Assembly: GCA_963764365.1 (NCBI GenBank) | Contig: CAVXSI010000002.1 | Location: forward strand, 345,786-409,785 | DNA: 64,000 bases | Direction of reading: 5' to 3' | Origin: VRUE01 sp963764365 | GTDB taxonomy: Bacteria; Actinomycetota; Thermoleophilia; Solirubrobacterales; 70-9 | In this document: positions 50,592 to 60,224 of the stretch, one piece after another | How the letters are laid out: every line of letters begins with the position of its first letter | Numbering within the stretch: position 1 is the stretch's first letter | Translations under genes and position numbers: made by a program | The notes under the pieces: model-generated | Told to the model about the DNA's origin: nothing | Databases searched by the model: none | The model's input: only the letters and a program-made list of their open reading frames with translations

Positions 50592-51590
50592 ATGGCCGAC
50601 TCCAGGCGTCCCGAGGCGCCCCGCGGTGAAAGGGTCCTGCCGGGCGTCTGGAGGCTGCGCCTGCCGCTGCCCTGGCCCGGGGTGCCGCACGGCAACGCCT
50701 GGGCGGTCGCCGCAGACGGCGGCATCGTCCTCTTCGACACCGGGATCGGCGGCAAGGACGGTCTGCGCCGCTTCGACCTCGCCCTCGCCCAGGCCGGCTT
50801 CGGACTCGAGGACGTGCGGCTCCTCGTCTGCACCCATTCGCATACCGATCACTATGGGTTGGCCGCGCCGATCGTCGCGGGGGCCGGCTGCGAGCTGTGG
50901 ATGCACCCGGCCTGGGAGCACGTGCGGCTGCTCGCCGACGACCCGGCGGCTCACCTCGAGCAGCGGCTCGAGGTGGCGCGCCAGAGCGGCGTTTCGCCGG
51001 CGGCGCTGGAAAGCTACCGCGAGTCGCGCAGCGACGGGGAGACCGGGATCGACGCGATCGTCGAGCCCGACCGCGACCTCCTGCCCGGGGTCGAGGTGAC
51101 GACGGACCTGGGGACCTGGCAGGTCCACGAGACGCCCGGCCACGCCCCCTCGCACGTGATCCTCCACCAGCCCAAGCGGAGACTGATGATCTCCGGCGAT
51201 CACCTGCTCGGCCGCACCGTGCTCTTCTTCGACCACGGCCACAGCCCCGACCCGGTCGGCGAGTTCCTCGGCAGCCTCGAGGAGATCGAGCCGCTCGACG
51301 TCGGCCTGGTCCTGCCCGGCCACGGCCGTCCCTTCCGCGACCCGGCGGCGAAGATCGCCGAGGCGCGGCGCCAGGTCGAGGAGCTGCTCGGGAAGGTGCG
51401 CGAGGCGCTGGCCGGGGGGGAACGGACGGCATTCGAGATCGTCGGCGAGATCGTCGGCGCCGAGAACCTCAACACGCCGGTCAGCGCCTGGGTCCTGCAG
51501 ATCGTCCTCTCCTGCCTCGACCACCTGACGATCCTCGGCGAGGTCGAGGCGGTCGAGGGAAGCGATCCACGGATTTGGAAGGCCGTGTAG
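50592..51590 (+). CDS. MBL-fold hydrolase
   Basis: A 332-residue metallo-beta-lactamase-fold hydrolase. Metal motif: CTHSHTDHYG (about 82-91); further ligands lie in ETPGHAPSHVIL, MISGDHLLG and LPGHGRPF. The C-terminal extension (about 250-332, KIAEARRQVEELLGKVREAL and a winged-helix-like end) is that of the lactonase/LACTB2-like group. The substrate is unknown. Coupled to the DHA2 exporter gene upstream and 20 nt before a membrane protein gene. Confidence 0.9.
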   Translation: MADSRRPEAPRGERVLPGVWRLRLPLPWPGVPHGNAWAVAADGGIVLFDTGIGGKDGLRRFDLALAQAGFGLEDVRLLVCTHSHTDHYGLAAPIVAGAGCELWMHPAWEHVRLLADDPAAHLEQRLEVARQSGVSPAALESYRESRSDGETGIDAIVEPDRDLLPGVEVTTDLGTWQVHETPGHAPSHVILHQPKRRLMISGDHLLGRTVLFFDHGHSPDPVGEFLGSLEEIEPLDVGLVLPGHGRPFRDPAAKIAEARRQVEELLGKVREALAGGERTAFEIVGEIVGAENLNTPVSAWVLQIVLSCLDHLTILGEVEAVEGSDPRIWKAV

Positions 51591-51610
51591 GGGACGGTAC
51601 GTTTGCGGCG

Positions 51611-53590
51611 ATGACCCGGCTGCGCCGCCCGGCACTCGCCCTCGCGACGATCGCGCTCCTCTGCCTGGCGGCGATCGGCCCGGCGCAGGCGAGCGGCGCG
51701 GCGGCGGCGCGGCCGAGCGGCAAGACCCCCGCCCAGCGGCTGATCGACGCCTACGCGCCGCGCCTGGTGATCCGCGAACAGGAAGATCCGCCCTGCGAAA
51801 CGACGGCGGAGCAGTACGAGTCGACCACGGTCGGCGCCGTGCTCGGCAATCCGCACGTGACCCTGACCAGGATCGGGCCGGGCGGCAAGGAAATCGTCGT
51901 CAAGCGGGCGCCGACCGCGGCCGACGTCGCCGGTCTCGGCGAAACGTTCCACCTCAACCTGCCGGGCAACCCGCTCGGCAACACCTGCGTCTACGCCAAG
52001 GACTTCGCGAAGCTGAAGCGCCAAGGCAGGGCGCCGGCCGCCACCTACGCCCACATCGCCCGTGAAGCCGGCCACCCGGGCTTCGCCGTCCAGTACTGGT
52101 TCTTCTGGTACTTCAACCAGTTCAACGACCTGCACGAGGGCGACTGGGAGGGAATGCAGATCACCTTCCCCAACGCCTCCGACCCACGCCAGGCGCTCGA
52201 AGAAGGACCGGACGAAATCGCCCTCTTCCAGCATGCCGGCGGCGAGAAGGCGAGCTGGGAATCCGGCAAGGTCGAGAAGGAAGGGACCCACCCGGTCGTC
52301 TACCCGGCGGCCGGCTCGCACGCGACCTTCTACGACTCCGCGGTCTACGTCGAGAACGGCCGCAAGGGCTCGGGGGTCGGCTGCGACAACACCACCTCCC
52401 CGCACCGGCGGATCGCCGCGCAGCCGATCCTGGTGCCGACCCGGCCCGGCCCGAACAGCCGCTTCGGCTGGCTCACCTACCTGGGCCGCTGGGGGCAGAA
52501 GGAGAAGGGCTTCAACAACGGCCCGACCGGGCCCGCGACCAAGGCCCGCTGGCTCGAACCGTTCGCCTGGATGGAGGAAATCCGCACCACCAGCCCGCGG
52601 CTGCCGGCCGGCTCGGTGCTCGGGCCGACCGTGACCACCTCGTTCTGCACGGTGGTCGCCGAGGTCACCAGCTTCCTCAACACCGGGCAGCGGGCGCCCT
52701 GGATCCTCTGGGCGATCCCCGCCGCCGTCCTGCTCTTGGTCGCGCTGATCGCCTGGCGGACGCGCTGGCGCCCGGTCGACCTCGGCCGCCTGCGCGCCCG
52801 GCGCGCCTTCGGCCAGATCGTCGTCGCGAGCGGGCGGCTCTACGGGCGGCACTGGCTGGCCTTCGCGCCGATCGGGCTGAGCGCGATCCCGATCGTCGGC
52901 GGGCTGACCGTGCTGAGCTGGCTGCTGACCGGAGACACGGGCCGCCGGCTCGACGACAAGGCGGGGCTGTCCGGGCTGCACGTGGCGCTCGGCGAACTGG
53001 TCGCCGCGGTCGGCCTGCCGATCGCCTCCGCGGTGGTCTCGGCGGCGGCGATCGTCGCGGTCGGGCAGGTGGCGACCCGCGGCGGCACCGGCTTCGCAGC
53101 CGCCTACCGCGGCCTCTGGCAACGCTTCTGGCGGGTGGTCGGGGCGCAGCTGCTGGGGATGCTGGCGGTCTTCCTGATGGCGATCACGGTGGTCGGCATC
53201 CCCTTCGCCATCTGGAAGTTCTTCGGCTGGCTGTTCGTCGAGCAGCGGATCCTGTTCGAGGACAAGCCGCTGCGCGAGGCGTTTCGCAGCAGCTCGCGAC
53301 TGGTCCGCGGCCGCTGGTGGTACACGGTGCGCGTCGCCGCCTTCTTCTGGCTGATCAGCACGATCGCCGGGCCGATCCTCGGCTTCGCGCTGATCTTCAC
53401 CTACCTGCCGCTGCTGCTGATCAACGCGATCGGCGCGGTCGTCTTCGCCCTCTTGATCCCCTACGTTGCGATCGGCCAGACCCTTCTCTACTACGACCTC
53501 GAGGAGCTGGGCGAGAAGGCGCCGGCGCGCTGGCGACTGCGCTTGCGAAGGCGGCTGAGGCGGCGACCGGCCGCGGCGGCTGAGGCGTAG
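51611..53590 (+). CDS. Vps62-like secreted domain fused to a membrane domain
   Basis: A 659-residue protein. A signal peptide (about 1-28, ending QASGAAAA) leads to an outside domain (about 40-350) whose core YWFFWYFNQFNDLHEGDWEG and AGSHATFYDSAVY resemble the Vps62-related family. A membrane half (about 365-640) has six or more helices in two groups, ending in a basic Arg-rich tail; it resembles the membrane domains of DUF975/GDPD-type proteins. I know of no defined function for either part. TACGTT lies 8-9 nt before the ATG. Confidence 0.7.
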   Translation: MTRLRRPALALATIALLCLAAIGPAQASGAAAARPSGKTPAQRLIDAYAPRLVIREQEDPPCETTAEQYESTTVGAVLGNPHVTLTRIGPGGKEIVVKRAPTAADVAGLGETFHLNLPGNPLGNTCVYAKDFAKLKRQGRAPAATYAHIAREAGHPGFAVQYWFFWYFNQFNDLHEGDWEGMQITFPNASDPRQALEEGPDEIALFQHAGGEKASWESGKVEKEGTHPVVYPAAGSHATFYDSAVYVENGRKGSGVGCDNTTSPHRRIAAQPILVPTRPGPNSRFGWLTYLGRWGQKEKGFNNGPTGPATKARWLEPFAWMEEIRTTSPRLPAGSVLGPTVTTSFCTVVAEVTSFLNTGQRAPWILWAIPAAVLLLVALIAWRTRWRPVDLGRLRARRAFGQIVVASGRLYGRHWLAFAPIGLSAIPIVGGLTVLSWLLTGDTGRRLDDKAGLSGLHVALGELVAAVGLPIASAVVSAAAIVAVGQVATRGGTGFAAAYRGLWQRFWRVVGAQLLGMLAVFLMAITVVGIPFAIWKFFGWLFVEQRILFEDKPLREAFRSSSRLVRGRWWYTVRVAAFFWLISTIAGPILGFALIFTYLPLLLINAIGAVVFALLIPYVAIGQTLLYYDLEELGEKAPARWRLRLRRRLRRRPAAAAEA

Positions 53591-53597
53591 ACGGAGC

Positions 53598-53804
53598 TCA
53601 GAGCTGGGCGACGATCAACCCGGCGAAGCCGACGACGAAGGTGATCATCATCCCAGCGCTGAACTGCATGAAGGTCCGCTGAAACGAGGCGAGCTGGGTG
53701 CGCAGTTCGCGTATGTCGGCATCGATGCGCCGAAATCCTTCGTCGACACGATGGTTCAGATCGTCCAGCCGCTCGTCGGTCCAGCTCTCTCGCATCGACT
53801 CCAT
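53598..53804 (-). CDS. Small coiled-coil protein with C-terminal membrane helix
   Basis: A 68-residue protein. Residues 8-45 form an amphipathic coiled coil (DERLDDLNHRVDEGFRRIDA, then DIRELRTQL), and residues 48-66 form one membrane helix (SAGMMITFVVGFAGLIVA). Proteins of this shape occur widely in actinobacteria, but I know no function; membrane-anchored oligomers are likely. It converges on the Vps62-like gene (7-nt gap) and lies 24 nt beyond the end of the DHA2 gene upstream of it. Confidence 0.75.
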   Translation of the reverse strand: MESMRESWTDERLDDLNHRVDEGFRRIDADIRELRTQLASFQRTFMQFSAGMMITFVVGFAGLIVAQL

Positions 53805-53828
53805 GATCGCATGGTCGCAGACAAGATG

Positions 53829-55232
53829 TCACATGTGTGTGCCGGAACTGTAAATCTTTGACAGGCGCCGGTCGAGCAGGTCGAGCACCAGGCCGAGCGC
53901 GGCCGAGGAGGCCGCGACGACCAGCAGGATCCGTTCGATCGCCTCGCCCTCGGGGGTGCCCGCCGCCTTCAGCCCCTCGATCAACGCGGCGGTGATCGCC
54001 ACGCCGAGGCCGCCGAGGCCGATCACCAGGGCCAGCGTCACGCCGGAGGCGGCGCCGGCCTTCTCCACCGCCACCACCTGCTGGGTGCCGACGCTGACGA
54101 TCGACCAGCCGAGCCCGTAGCCGAAGCCGAACACGGCGAGGCCGAGCAGGTAGGCGCCGAGGCCGGGGTCGAGGGCGACGACGACCAGGCCGGCGGCGCC
54201 GACGCCCATCGCCACCGGGATCACCCGGGCGACCGCGAAGCGCTCGCCCAGCCGCCCCGAGATCGGCCCGGCGAAGGCGAGCATCCCCGAGCAGGCGAGG
54301 AAGATGGCGCCCGCGGCGATCGCGCTGTAGCCACGGGCCTGCTGGAGGTAGATCGTCGTCGCCAGGGTGGTCGAGACGAAGGCGACGTTGGAGATCGTGC
54401 CGAGCGCGGTGACCACGACGTAGGGTCGGTTGCGGAACAGCGAGAGGTCGACCAGCGGCCAGCGCACCCGCCGCTCGACCGCGACGAAGGCGGCGAGCAG
54501 GGCGAGACCGGCGAGGAAGCAGCCGATCGTGCGGGGCCCGAGCCAGCCCCACTCTTCGCCGCGGTCGACCGCCAGGGTGACCAGGCCGATCCCCAGCGCG
54601 ACCGCCAGCAGGCCGGCCCAGTCGAGCCGCCGCGGCACCGTCTCGTCGCGCGACTCGCGCACCGAGCGCAGCAGCATCGCGATCGCGAACACCCCGATCG
54701 GCAGGTTGACGAAGAAGATGCCGCGCCAGCTGATCGCGTCGGTGACGAAGCCGCCGAAGAACGGGCCGATCCCGGTGGCGAGCGCCGCCAGCCCGTAGAC
54801 GTTGCCGATCGCCCGCGCCTGGCGCTCCTGTGGAAAGGCGTTGCTGACCACCGCGACGGCGAGCGGGAACATGATCGCCGCGCCGATCCCCTGCACGATC
54901 CGGAAAGGGATGATCACCCCCGCCGAGGGCGCCGTCCCGCAGACCGTCGAGGCGGCGACGAACAGCGCCGTGCCGGCGATCAGCAGCCGCCGCCGTCCGT
55001 AGATGTCACCGAGCCGCCCGCCGGGGATCAGGAAGGCGGCGAGGGAGAGCATGTAGCCGCTGATCACCCACTGCAGGTCGGTGACCGAGACGTGCAGGTC
55101 GCGCGACATCTGCGGCAGCGCCAGGTTGAGCGCGAAGAAGTCGAGCTGCACCATGAACATCGCCGTCGAGGCAGCGATCAGGACGCCCGTGAGGCGCTGC
55201 TTCTTCTGCGCGGTGGCCTCGGCGCCAGCCAC
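53829..55232 (-). CDS. MFS multidrug exporter, DHA2 family
   Basis: A 467-residue 14-helix exporter. STAMFMVQLDFFALNLALPQ is the first helix (with the DHA2 motif in the form LDFFALNLALP), then IPGGRLGDIYGRRRLL (motif A) and VVSNAFPQERQARAIG. GTG start with TAGGCT 6 nt upstream, back to back with the metallophosphoesterase promoter. The third DHA2 gene within 8 kb; the three are clearly diverged from each other. Confidence 0.93.
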   Translation of the reverse strand: MAGAEATAQKKQRLTGVLIAASTAMFMVQLDFFALNLALPQMSRDLHVSVTDLQWVISGYMLSLAAFLIPGGRLGDIYGRRRLLIAGTALFVAASTVCGTAPSAGVIIPFRIVQGIGAAIMFPLAVAVVSNAFPQERQARAIGNVYGLAALATGIGPFFGGFVTDAISWRGIFFVNLPIGVFAIAMLLRSVRESRDETVPRRLDWAGLLAVALGIGLVTLAVDRGEEWGWLGPRTIGCFLAGLALLAAFVAVERRVRWPLVDLSLFRNRPYVVVTALGTISNVAFVSTTLATTIYLQQARGYSAIAAGAIFLACSGMLAFAGPISGRLGERFAVARVIPVAMGVGAAGLVVVALDPGLGAYLLGLAVFGFGYGLGWSIVSVGTQQVVAVEKAGAASGVTLALVIGLGGLGVAITAALIEGLKAAGTPEGEAIERILLVVAASSAALGLVLDLLDRRLSKIYSSGTHM

Positions 55233-55238
55233 GCGCGC

Positions 55239-55256
55239 AGCCTATCCGGGTAACTT
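55239..55256. promoter_or_regulatory. Face-to-face leaderless promoters
   Basis: Minus-strand TAGGCT (55239-55244), 6 nt from the exporter GTG, and plus-strand TAACTT (55251-55256), 6 nt from the phosphoesterase GTG, are 6 bp apart. The -35 regions of each must lie in the other gene. Confidence 0.45.
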
Positions 55257-55262
55257 GGGCCC

Positions 55263-55856
55263 GTGAGGATCCTCGCCTTCAGCGACCTGCACCGGGATCT
55301 GGGCCAGGCCGCCGAGCTGGCCGAGATGGCGGCGGGCGCCGACGTGGTGATCGGCGCCGGCGACTTCGCCTCGGTCCACGAGGGCCTCGAGGAGGCGATC
55401 GGCGCCCTGGCGGCGATCGAGACGCCGACCGTGCTCGTGCCCGGCAACAACGAGACCGACGAGGCGCTGCGCGAGGCGGCGGCCGGCTGGAGCGCCGCCA
55501 CCGTCCTGCACGGCGAGGGCGCGACGATCGAGGGGTCCGAGTTCTACGGCCTCGGGGCCGGCGTCCCCGTCACCCCCTGGGAGTGGAGCTTCGACCTCGA
55601 CGACGAGACGGCGGCCGGGATGCTCGCCGCCTGCCCCGAGGGGGCGATCCTCGTCCTCCACTCGCCGCCGCAGGGCCACTGCGACTCCGGCGGCGACGGC
55701 CACTTCGGCAGCGAGGCGCTGCTGCGGGCGATCGAGGAGAAGCGCCCCCGCCTCGCGGTCTGCGGCCACATCCACGAGTCCTGGGGCTGCGAGAGCCGGA
55801 TCGGCGAGACGCCTGTCCACAACCTCGGACCGAAGGGCGTCTGGCTCGAGGTCTGA
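55263..55856 (+). CDS. Calcineurin-like metallophosphoesterase
   Basis: A 197-residue metallophosphoesterase. Metal-site motifs in order: FSDLHRD (D-x-H, residues 6-12), GAGDFAS, PGNNET (GNxE form), LHSPPQGHCDS and CGHIHESWG. The small, cap-less form is like YfcE-type or generic phosphodiesterases. GTG start, leaderless type. It is followed 17 nt later by the LemA gene. Confidence 0.9.
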   Translation: MRILAFSDLHRDLGQAAELAEMAAGADVVIGAGDFASVHEGLEEAIGALAAIETPTVLVPGNNETDEALREAAAGWSAATVLHGEGATIEGSEFYGLGAGVPVTPWEWSFDLDDETAAGMLAACPEGAILVLHSPPQGHCDSGGDGHFGSEALLRAIEEKRPRLAVCGHIHESWGCESRIGETPVHNLGPKGVWLEV

Positions 55857-55873
55857 CCGGGTAGGATGGCGGC

Positions 55874-56443
55874 ATGATCGTCGCCCTGATCGTGATCGTG
55901 GTGATTCTCGTCGTCACGGTCCTCTACTACATCGGCAAGCGCAACTCGATCATCGCCTCGCGCAACCGGGTCGACGAGTCGTGGAGCGGAATCGACGTGC
56001 AGCTGAAGCGGCGCCACGATCTCGTCCCCAACCTGGTCGAGACCGTGAAGGGCTACGCGGCGCACGAGAGCCAGGTGTTCGAGAAGGCGACGAAAGCGCG
56101 GGCCGAGGCGATGTCGGCCCGTAGCGTCGGCGACACCGCCAAAGCCGAGCAGAAGCTGAGCGGGGCGCTGACCGACCTGCGGGCGGTCGCCGAGAACTAC
56201 CCACAGCTTCGCGCCACCGAGAACTTCCAGCAGTTGAGCCGCAACCTCTCCGAGCTGGAGGACGAAATTCAGGCGGCGCGGCGGATCTACAACTCCAACG
56301 TGCAGTCCTACAACACCACGATCCAGCAGTTCCCCGGCTCGGTGATCGCCAACCAGAGCGGCTTCACCGCGCGCGAGTACTTCGAGATCGAGGACGCCTC
56401 GCAGCGCGAGCCGGTCTCGGTCAGCTTCGGCGACCGCGGCTGA
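55874..56443 (+). CDS. LemA-family membrane protein
   Basis: A 189-residue LemA protein: one N-terminal membrane helix (VALIVIVVILVVTVLYYIG), then the signature NRVDESWSGIDVQLKRRHDLVPNLVETV and a long helical body, with ENFQQLSRNLSELEDEIQAARRIYN and the conserved YN...FP. LemA proteins have the N-terminus outside and are often linked to stress proteases and envelope maintenance; the function is not settled. TAGGAT lies 6 nt before the ATG. Confidence 0.95.
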   Translation: MIVALIVIVVILVVTVLYYIGKRNSIIASRNRVDESWSGIDVQLKRRHDLVPNLVETVKGYAAHESQVFEKATKARAEAMSARSVGDTAKAEQKLSGALTDLRAVAENYPQLRATENFQQLSRNLSELEDEIQAARRIYNSNVQSYNTTIQQFPGSVIANQSGFTAREYFEIEDASQREPVSVSFGDRG

Positions 56444-56467
56444 GCCGAGTTCCCTAAGCTTCCGGCC

Positions 56468-56659
56468 ATGAGCGCAACCAAGGAAGCGACCCTCTGGATC
56501 TGCGAAAGCTGCGGGTTCATCTACGACCCCGAGGTCGGCGACCCCGACGGCGGCATCCCGCCCGGAACGCCGTTCGAGGAGGTCCCCAAGGACTGGTTCT
56601 GCCCGGTCTGCGGCGCGCGGACCTCGGAGTTCCGGCCACTCGAGCCGGGCGAGGCGTAG
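56468..56659 (+). CDS. Rubredoxin
   Basis: A 63-residue one-iron electron carrier. The four iron ligands are C12 and C15 (CESCG) and C45 and C48 (CPVCG), with the family's IYDPEVGDPDGGIPPGTPFEEVP between them. It is 18 nt upstream of a GMC oxidoreductase gene and likely co-transcribed, suggesting it takes or gives electrons in that redox context. TAAGCT lies 7 nt before the ATG. Confidence 0.97.
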   Translation: MSATKEATLWICESCGFIYDPEVGDPDGGIPPGTPFEEVPKDWFCPVCGARTSEFRPLEPGEA

Positions 56660-56677
56660 GCCGCCGGGAACCCGCCC

Positions 56678-58315
56678 TTGAAGCATGACTACGACTGGAT
56701 AGTCGTCGGGTCCGGATTCGGGGGCTCGGTCTCGGCGCTGCGTCTGGCCGAGAAGGGCTACGACGTCGCGGTGCTGGAGTGCGGCAGGCGATTCGACGAC
56801 GACGACTTCCCGAAGACGGCCTGGGACACGCGCCGCTACTGGTGGGGCCCCCGGGTCGGGCTGCGGGGCATCTTCCGGCTGACCACGTTCAAGGACGTCT
56901 CCGTGGTCAGCGGCTGCGGGGTCGGCGGCGGCAGCCTCGGCTACGCCAACACGCTCTACGTCCCGCCCGCGCAGTTCTTCGAAGATCCGCAGTGGGCCGA
57001 CCTCGAGGACTGGCAGGCGACGCTCGGCCCCCACTACGAGACCGCGCAGCGGATGCTCGGCGTCGTCGTCCACGACCGCGACGACCCGGCCGACCAGCTG
57101 CTGCGCGAGCTGGGTGAGGAGATGGGGGTCGGCGACACCTACCGCAAGACCCCGGTCGGCGTCTACCTCGACAACCCGGGCAAGACCGTCCCCGACCCCT
57201 ACTTCGAAGGGGCCGGGCCGGAGCGCACCGGCTGCCTGCAGTGCGGGCGCTGCATGGTCGGCTGCCCACACGGGGCGAAGAACACCCTGGTCAAGAACTA
57301 CCTCTGGCTGGCCGAGCGCAGCGGCGTCGCGGTCGAGCCGGACCGCACCGTCACCGACATCCGCCCGCTCGGTGCCGCGGACGGCAGCGACGGCTACGCG
57401 GTGAGCAGCGAGCGCTCCGGGATGCTGCCCGGCCGCGGCCGCCGCACGGTCACGGCCCGCGGCGTCGTCGTCGCCGCCGGGCCGCTCGGCACCAACAAGC
57501 TGCTGCAGCGCTGCCGGCTGGGCGGCTCGCTGCCCCGCGTCTCGGCGCGGCTCGGCGAGCTGGTCCGCACCAACAGCGAGAGCATCCTCGCGGTCACCGT
57601 CCCCGAGGACTACCCGGAGGACCTGACCAGGCGGGTGGCGATCACCTCCAGCATCTATCCCGACCCCCACACCCACATCGAGACCGTCACCTACGGCGAG
57701 GCGGGCGATGCGATCAGCACCCTCTACACCCTGCTGGTCGGCGACGGCACCCGGGTGACGCGGCCGCTGAAGCTGCTCGGCCAGATCCTCCGCCATCCGC
57801 TCAAGTTCGTGCGGGCGCTGTGGCCGCGCGGCTGGTCGCGCCGCACGATCATCGTCCTCGTGATGCAAACGCTCGACAACGCGATCGCCCTGCGGCCGAA
57901 GCTGAAGCGCTCCGGCGAGGTGCGCCTGCAGACCGAGCAGGACCCCGAGCGCCCGATCCCGACCTTCATCCCGGTCGCCAACGAGGCGACCGAATGGCTG
58001 GCGAAACGGACCGGCGGGGTCGCCCAGAGCTCGGTGATGGAGGCGACGCTGAACATCCCGACCACCGCCCACATCCTCGGCGGCGCGGCGATCGGCCATG
58101 GGCCCGCGGACGGCGTCGTCGACGCCGGCCAGCGTGTCTTCGGCTATCGGAACCTGCTGGTCTGCGACGGCGCCGCGGTGCCGGCCAACGTCGGCGTCAA
58201 CCCGAGCCTGACCATCACCGCGCTCGCTGAGCACGCGATGAGCGAGATCCCCCCGAAAGAGGGGGCCGAGCCGCGCGAGCTACCCAAGTCAGCGCGGCCC
58301 GCCCCGGTCGGCTAG
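56678..58315 (+). CDS. GMC-family FAD oxidoreductase with a Cys-rich motif
   Basis: A 545-residue flavoprotein of the cholesterol-oxidase-like GMC group. The ADP-binding loop is VVGSGFGGSVSALRLAEKGY (residues 9-28). VVSGCGVGGGSLGYANTLYV follows, and the C-terminal HILGGAAIGHGPADGVVD and GAAVPANVGVNPSLTITALAE hold the FAD end and catalytic His/Asn region. Around residue 187 it has CLQCGRCMVGC, which is C-x2-C-x2-C-x3-C followed by P. The TTG start is used because the domain begins immediately. Rubredoxin is encoded just upstream. A sterol or other alcohol is the likely substrate. Confidence 0.88.
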   Translation: MKHDYDWIVVGSGFGGSVSALRLAEKGYDVAVLECGRRFDDDDFPKTAWDTRRYWWGPRVGLRGIFRLTTFKDVSVVSGCGVGGGSLGYANTLYVPPAQFFEDPQWADLEDWQATLGPHYETAQRMLGVVVHDRDDPADQLLRELGEEMGVGDTYRKTPVGVYLDNPGKTVPDPYFEGAGPERTGCLQCGRCMVGCPHGAKNTLVKNYLWLAERSGVAVEPDRTVTDIRPLGAADGSDGYAVSSERSGMLPGRGRRTVTARGVVVAAGPLGTNKLLQRCRLGGSLPRVSARLGELVRTNSESILAVTVPEDYPEDLTRRVAITSSIYPDPHTHIETVTYGEAGDAISTLYTLLVGDGTRVTRPLKLLGQILRHPLKFVRALWPRGWSRRTIIVLVMQTLDNAIALRPKLKRSGEVRLQTEQDPERPIPTFIPVANEATEWLAKRTGGVAQSSVMEATLNIPTTAHILGGAAIGHGPADGVVDAGQRVFGYRNLLVCDGAAVPANVGVNPSLTITALAEHAMSEIPPKEGAEPRELPKSARPAPVG

Positions 58316-58915
<600 letters not shown>

Positions 58916-59014
58916 TTGGGCGTCTCCTCCTGGTCGAGCTGGTCGGAATCGAAGTCGCTCCGGAGCCTAGCGCGCGACGGGTTCGAACCGGCAGGAAGGA
59001 AGCTGCGCAAGCGG

Positions 59015-60103
59015 CTAGTAGCGCAGCAGCGCGGCGATGCCGTCGACCGTGGAGAGCAGCTCGGCCGCCTCGCCGGTGACCGCAGAGACCCCGGCGCCGC
59101 TGGCGAGGGCGGCCTGCACCAGGGCCTCGGAGCCATCGGCCCGCGCCGCGTCGAGCACCAGCCGCTCGACCCGCGCTTCGCCGAGCGCCGCTTCGGTCTC
59201 CTGCGGGCCGGCGGCACCGCGCATGCCGCCGCGGGTCTGTTCGAGCGCCAGCTCGACGAGCTCGCGGTCGCGGGCGTCGTCCAACCGCTCGGCAGCCGCG
59301 GCGATCGGCTGCTCGAGCTTTGCCAGCGGCTCGGAGATCAAGTCGGCGTCGTCGCCCGCCTCGACCGCGAGCGCCGAGGCGGGGACACCGTGGCGGAGGT
59401 CGCGGACATGCTCGGCGGCGCCGAAGACGAGCAGCTGCCGCCAGCCGCGCTCGGAAGCGAGCGGCGCCGCGAGGCGCCCGCACTCGCCGAGGAAGCGGTG
59501 GCGGCTGTCTTCGAGCCGCTGGTCGTACTGGTCGCGACCCGCGGCGCTGACCGCCTGGGCACGAGCCGGGTCGGCGACCCGGGGCGCCTTGCGCTCGCGC
59601 CAGTCGCCGCTGAACACACTCAGCTCCCACCTGTGCAGCTCCTCGAGATGGCCGGGCGCCCACTCGAGCAGGCGCACCCGCTCCGCCGACGTCAACGCCA
59701 CCCCCCGCGGCGTGCCGCGCTCGATCAAGCAGAGCAGCGGCGCGACCAGCGGACGCTCGGCGAAGCGGGCGATCGTCGCCTCCGGGGAGAGGTGCGTGGA
59801 CCACCAGCGCTGCCCGGCCGGCTCCGCGGCGACCTCGACGAAGCCGGCTTCGCCCCGCGGCAGGTCGCGCCCGTGGTTCTCGAAGCGCTCGCCGATCCGC
59901 TCGACCGTCGCCCGCAGCGCCTTCGCCGCCTCGTGGTCGAGCTCGCCCGCCCGCTCGCGCACGGCGGCCAGGCCGTTGTGCAGCTCGGTGCGCCAGGCGC
60001 CGCCGCGGTCGCCCGGGTCGAGCCGCAGGTAGACCGATACGACGCCGAGCGGCGGCTGCCACTCCGCCAGGCGGCGGGCGTCCTCGAAGCTGGGGAGGCT
60101 CAC
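59015..60103 (-). CDS. Bacterial eRF1-like protein (baeRF family)
   Basis: A 362-residue protein whose C-terminal third has the eRF1 domain-3 ending DGIAALLRY and the segment ALASGAGVSAVTGEAAELL. The middle (about 150-270) is RNase-H-like (eRF1 domain 2), and the N-terminal part (about 1-130) differs from true release factors; no GGQ peptide-release loop is seen. Such bacterial archaeo-eukaryotic release factor-like proteins are thought to act on stalled ribosomes or in conflict systems; the role here is inferred. GTG start, no clear ribosome site. Confidence 0.75.
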   Translation of the reverse strand: MSLPSFEDARRLAEWQPPLGVVSVYLRLDPGDRGGAWRTELHNGLAAVRERAGELDHEAAKALRATVERIGERFENHGRDLPRGEAGFVEVAAEPAGQRWWSTHLSPEATIARFAERPLVAPLLCLIERGTPRGVALTSAERVRLLEWAPGHLEELHRWELSVFSGDWRERKAPRVADPARAQAVSAAGRDQYDQRLEDSRHRFLGECGRLAAPLASERGWRQLLVFGAAEHVRDLRHGVPASALAVEAGDDADLISEPLAKLEQPIAAAAERLDDARDRELVELALEQTRGGMRGAAGPQETEAALGEARVERLVLDAARADGSEALVQAALASGAGVSAVTGEAAELLSTVDGIAALLRY

Positions 60104-60211
60104 GCGCTCGGCCGCGGGATCGACTGCTGACTGGAATCCATGTCCACCCCAACGGTACCCACCCGCCGGCCTCCCCGGCCGCGCGCCCCGCGCGCAGGCC
60201 CCCGCGGCCGC

Positions 60212-60217
60212 TATACA
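60212..60217 (+). promoter_or_regulatory. -10 box of the DUF72 gene
   Basis: TATACA ends 7 nt before the ATG, with no room for a ribosome site. A GGAGG string falls inside codons 2-4 instead, so it cannot serve this start. Confidence 0.45.
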
Positions 60218-60224
60218 GGTTCGA

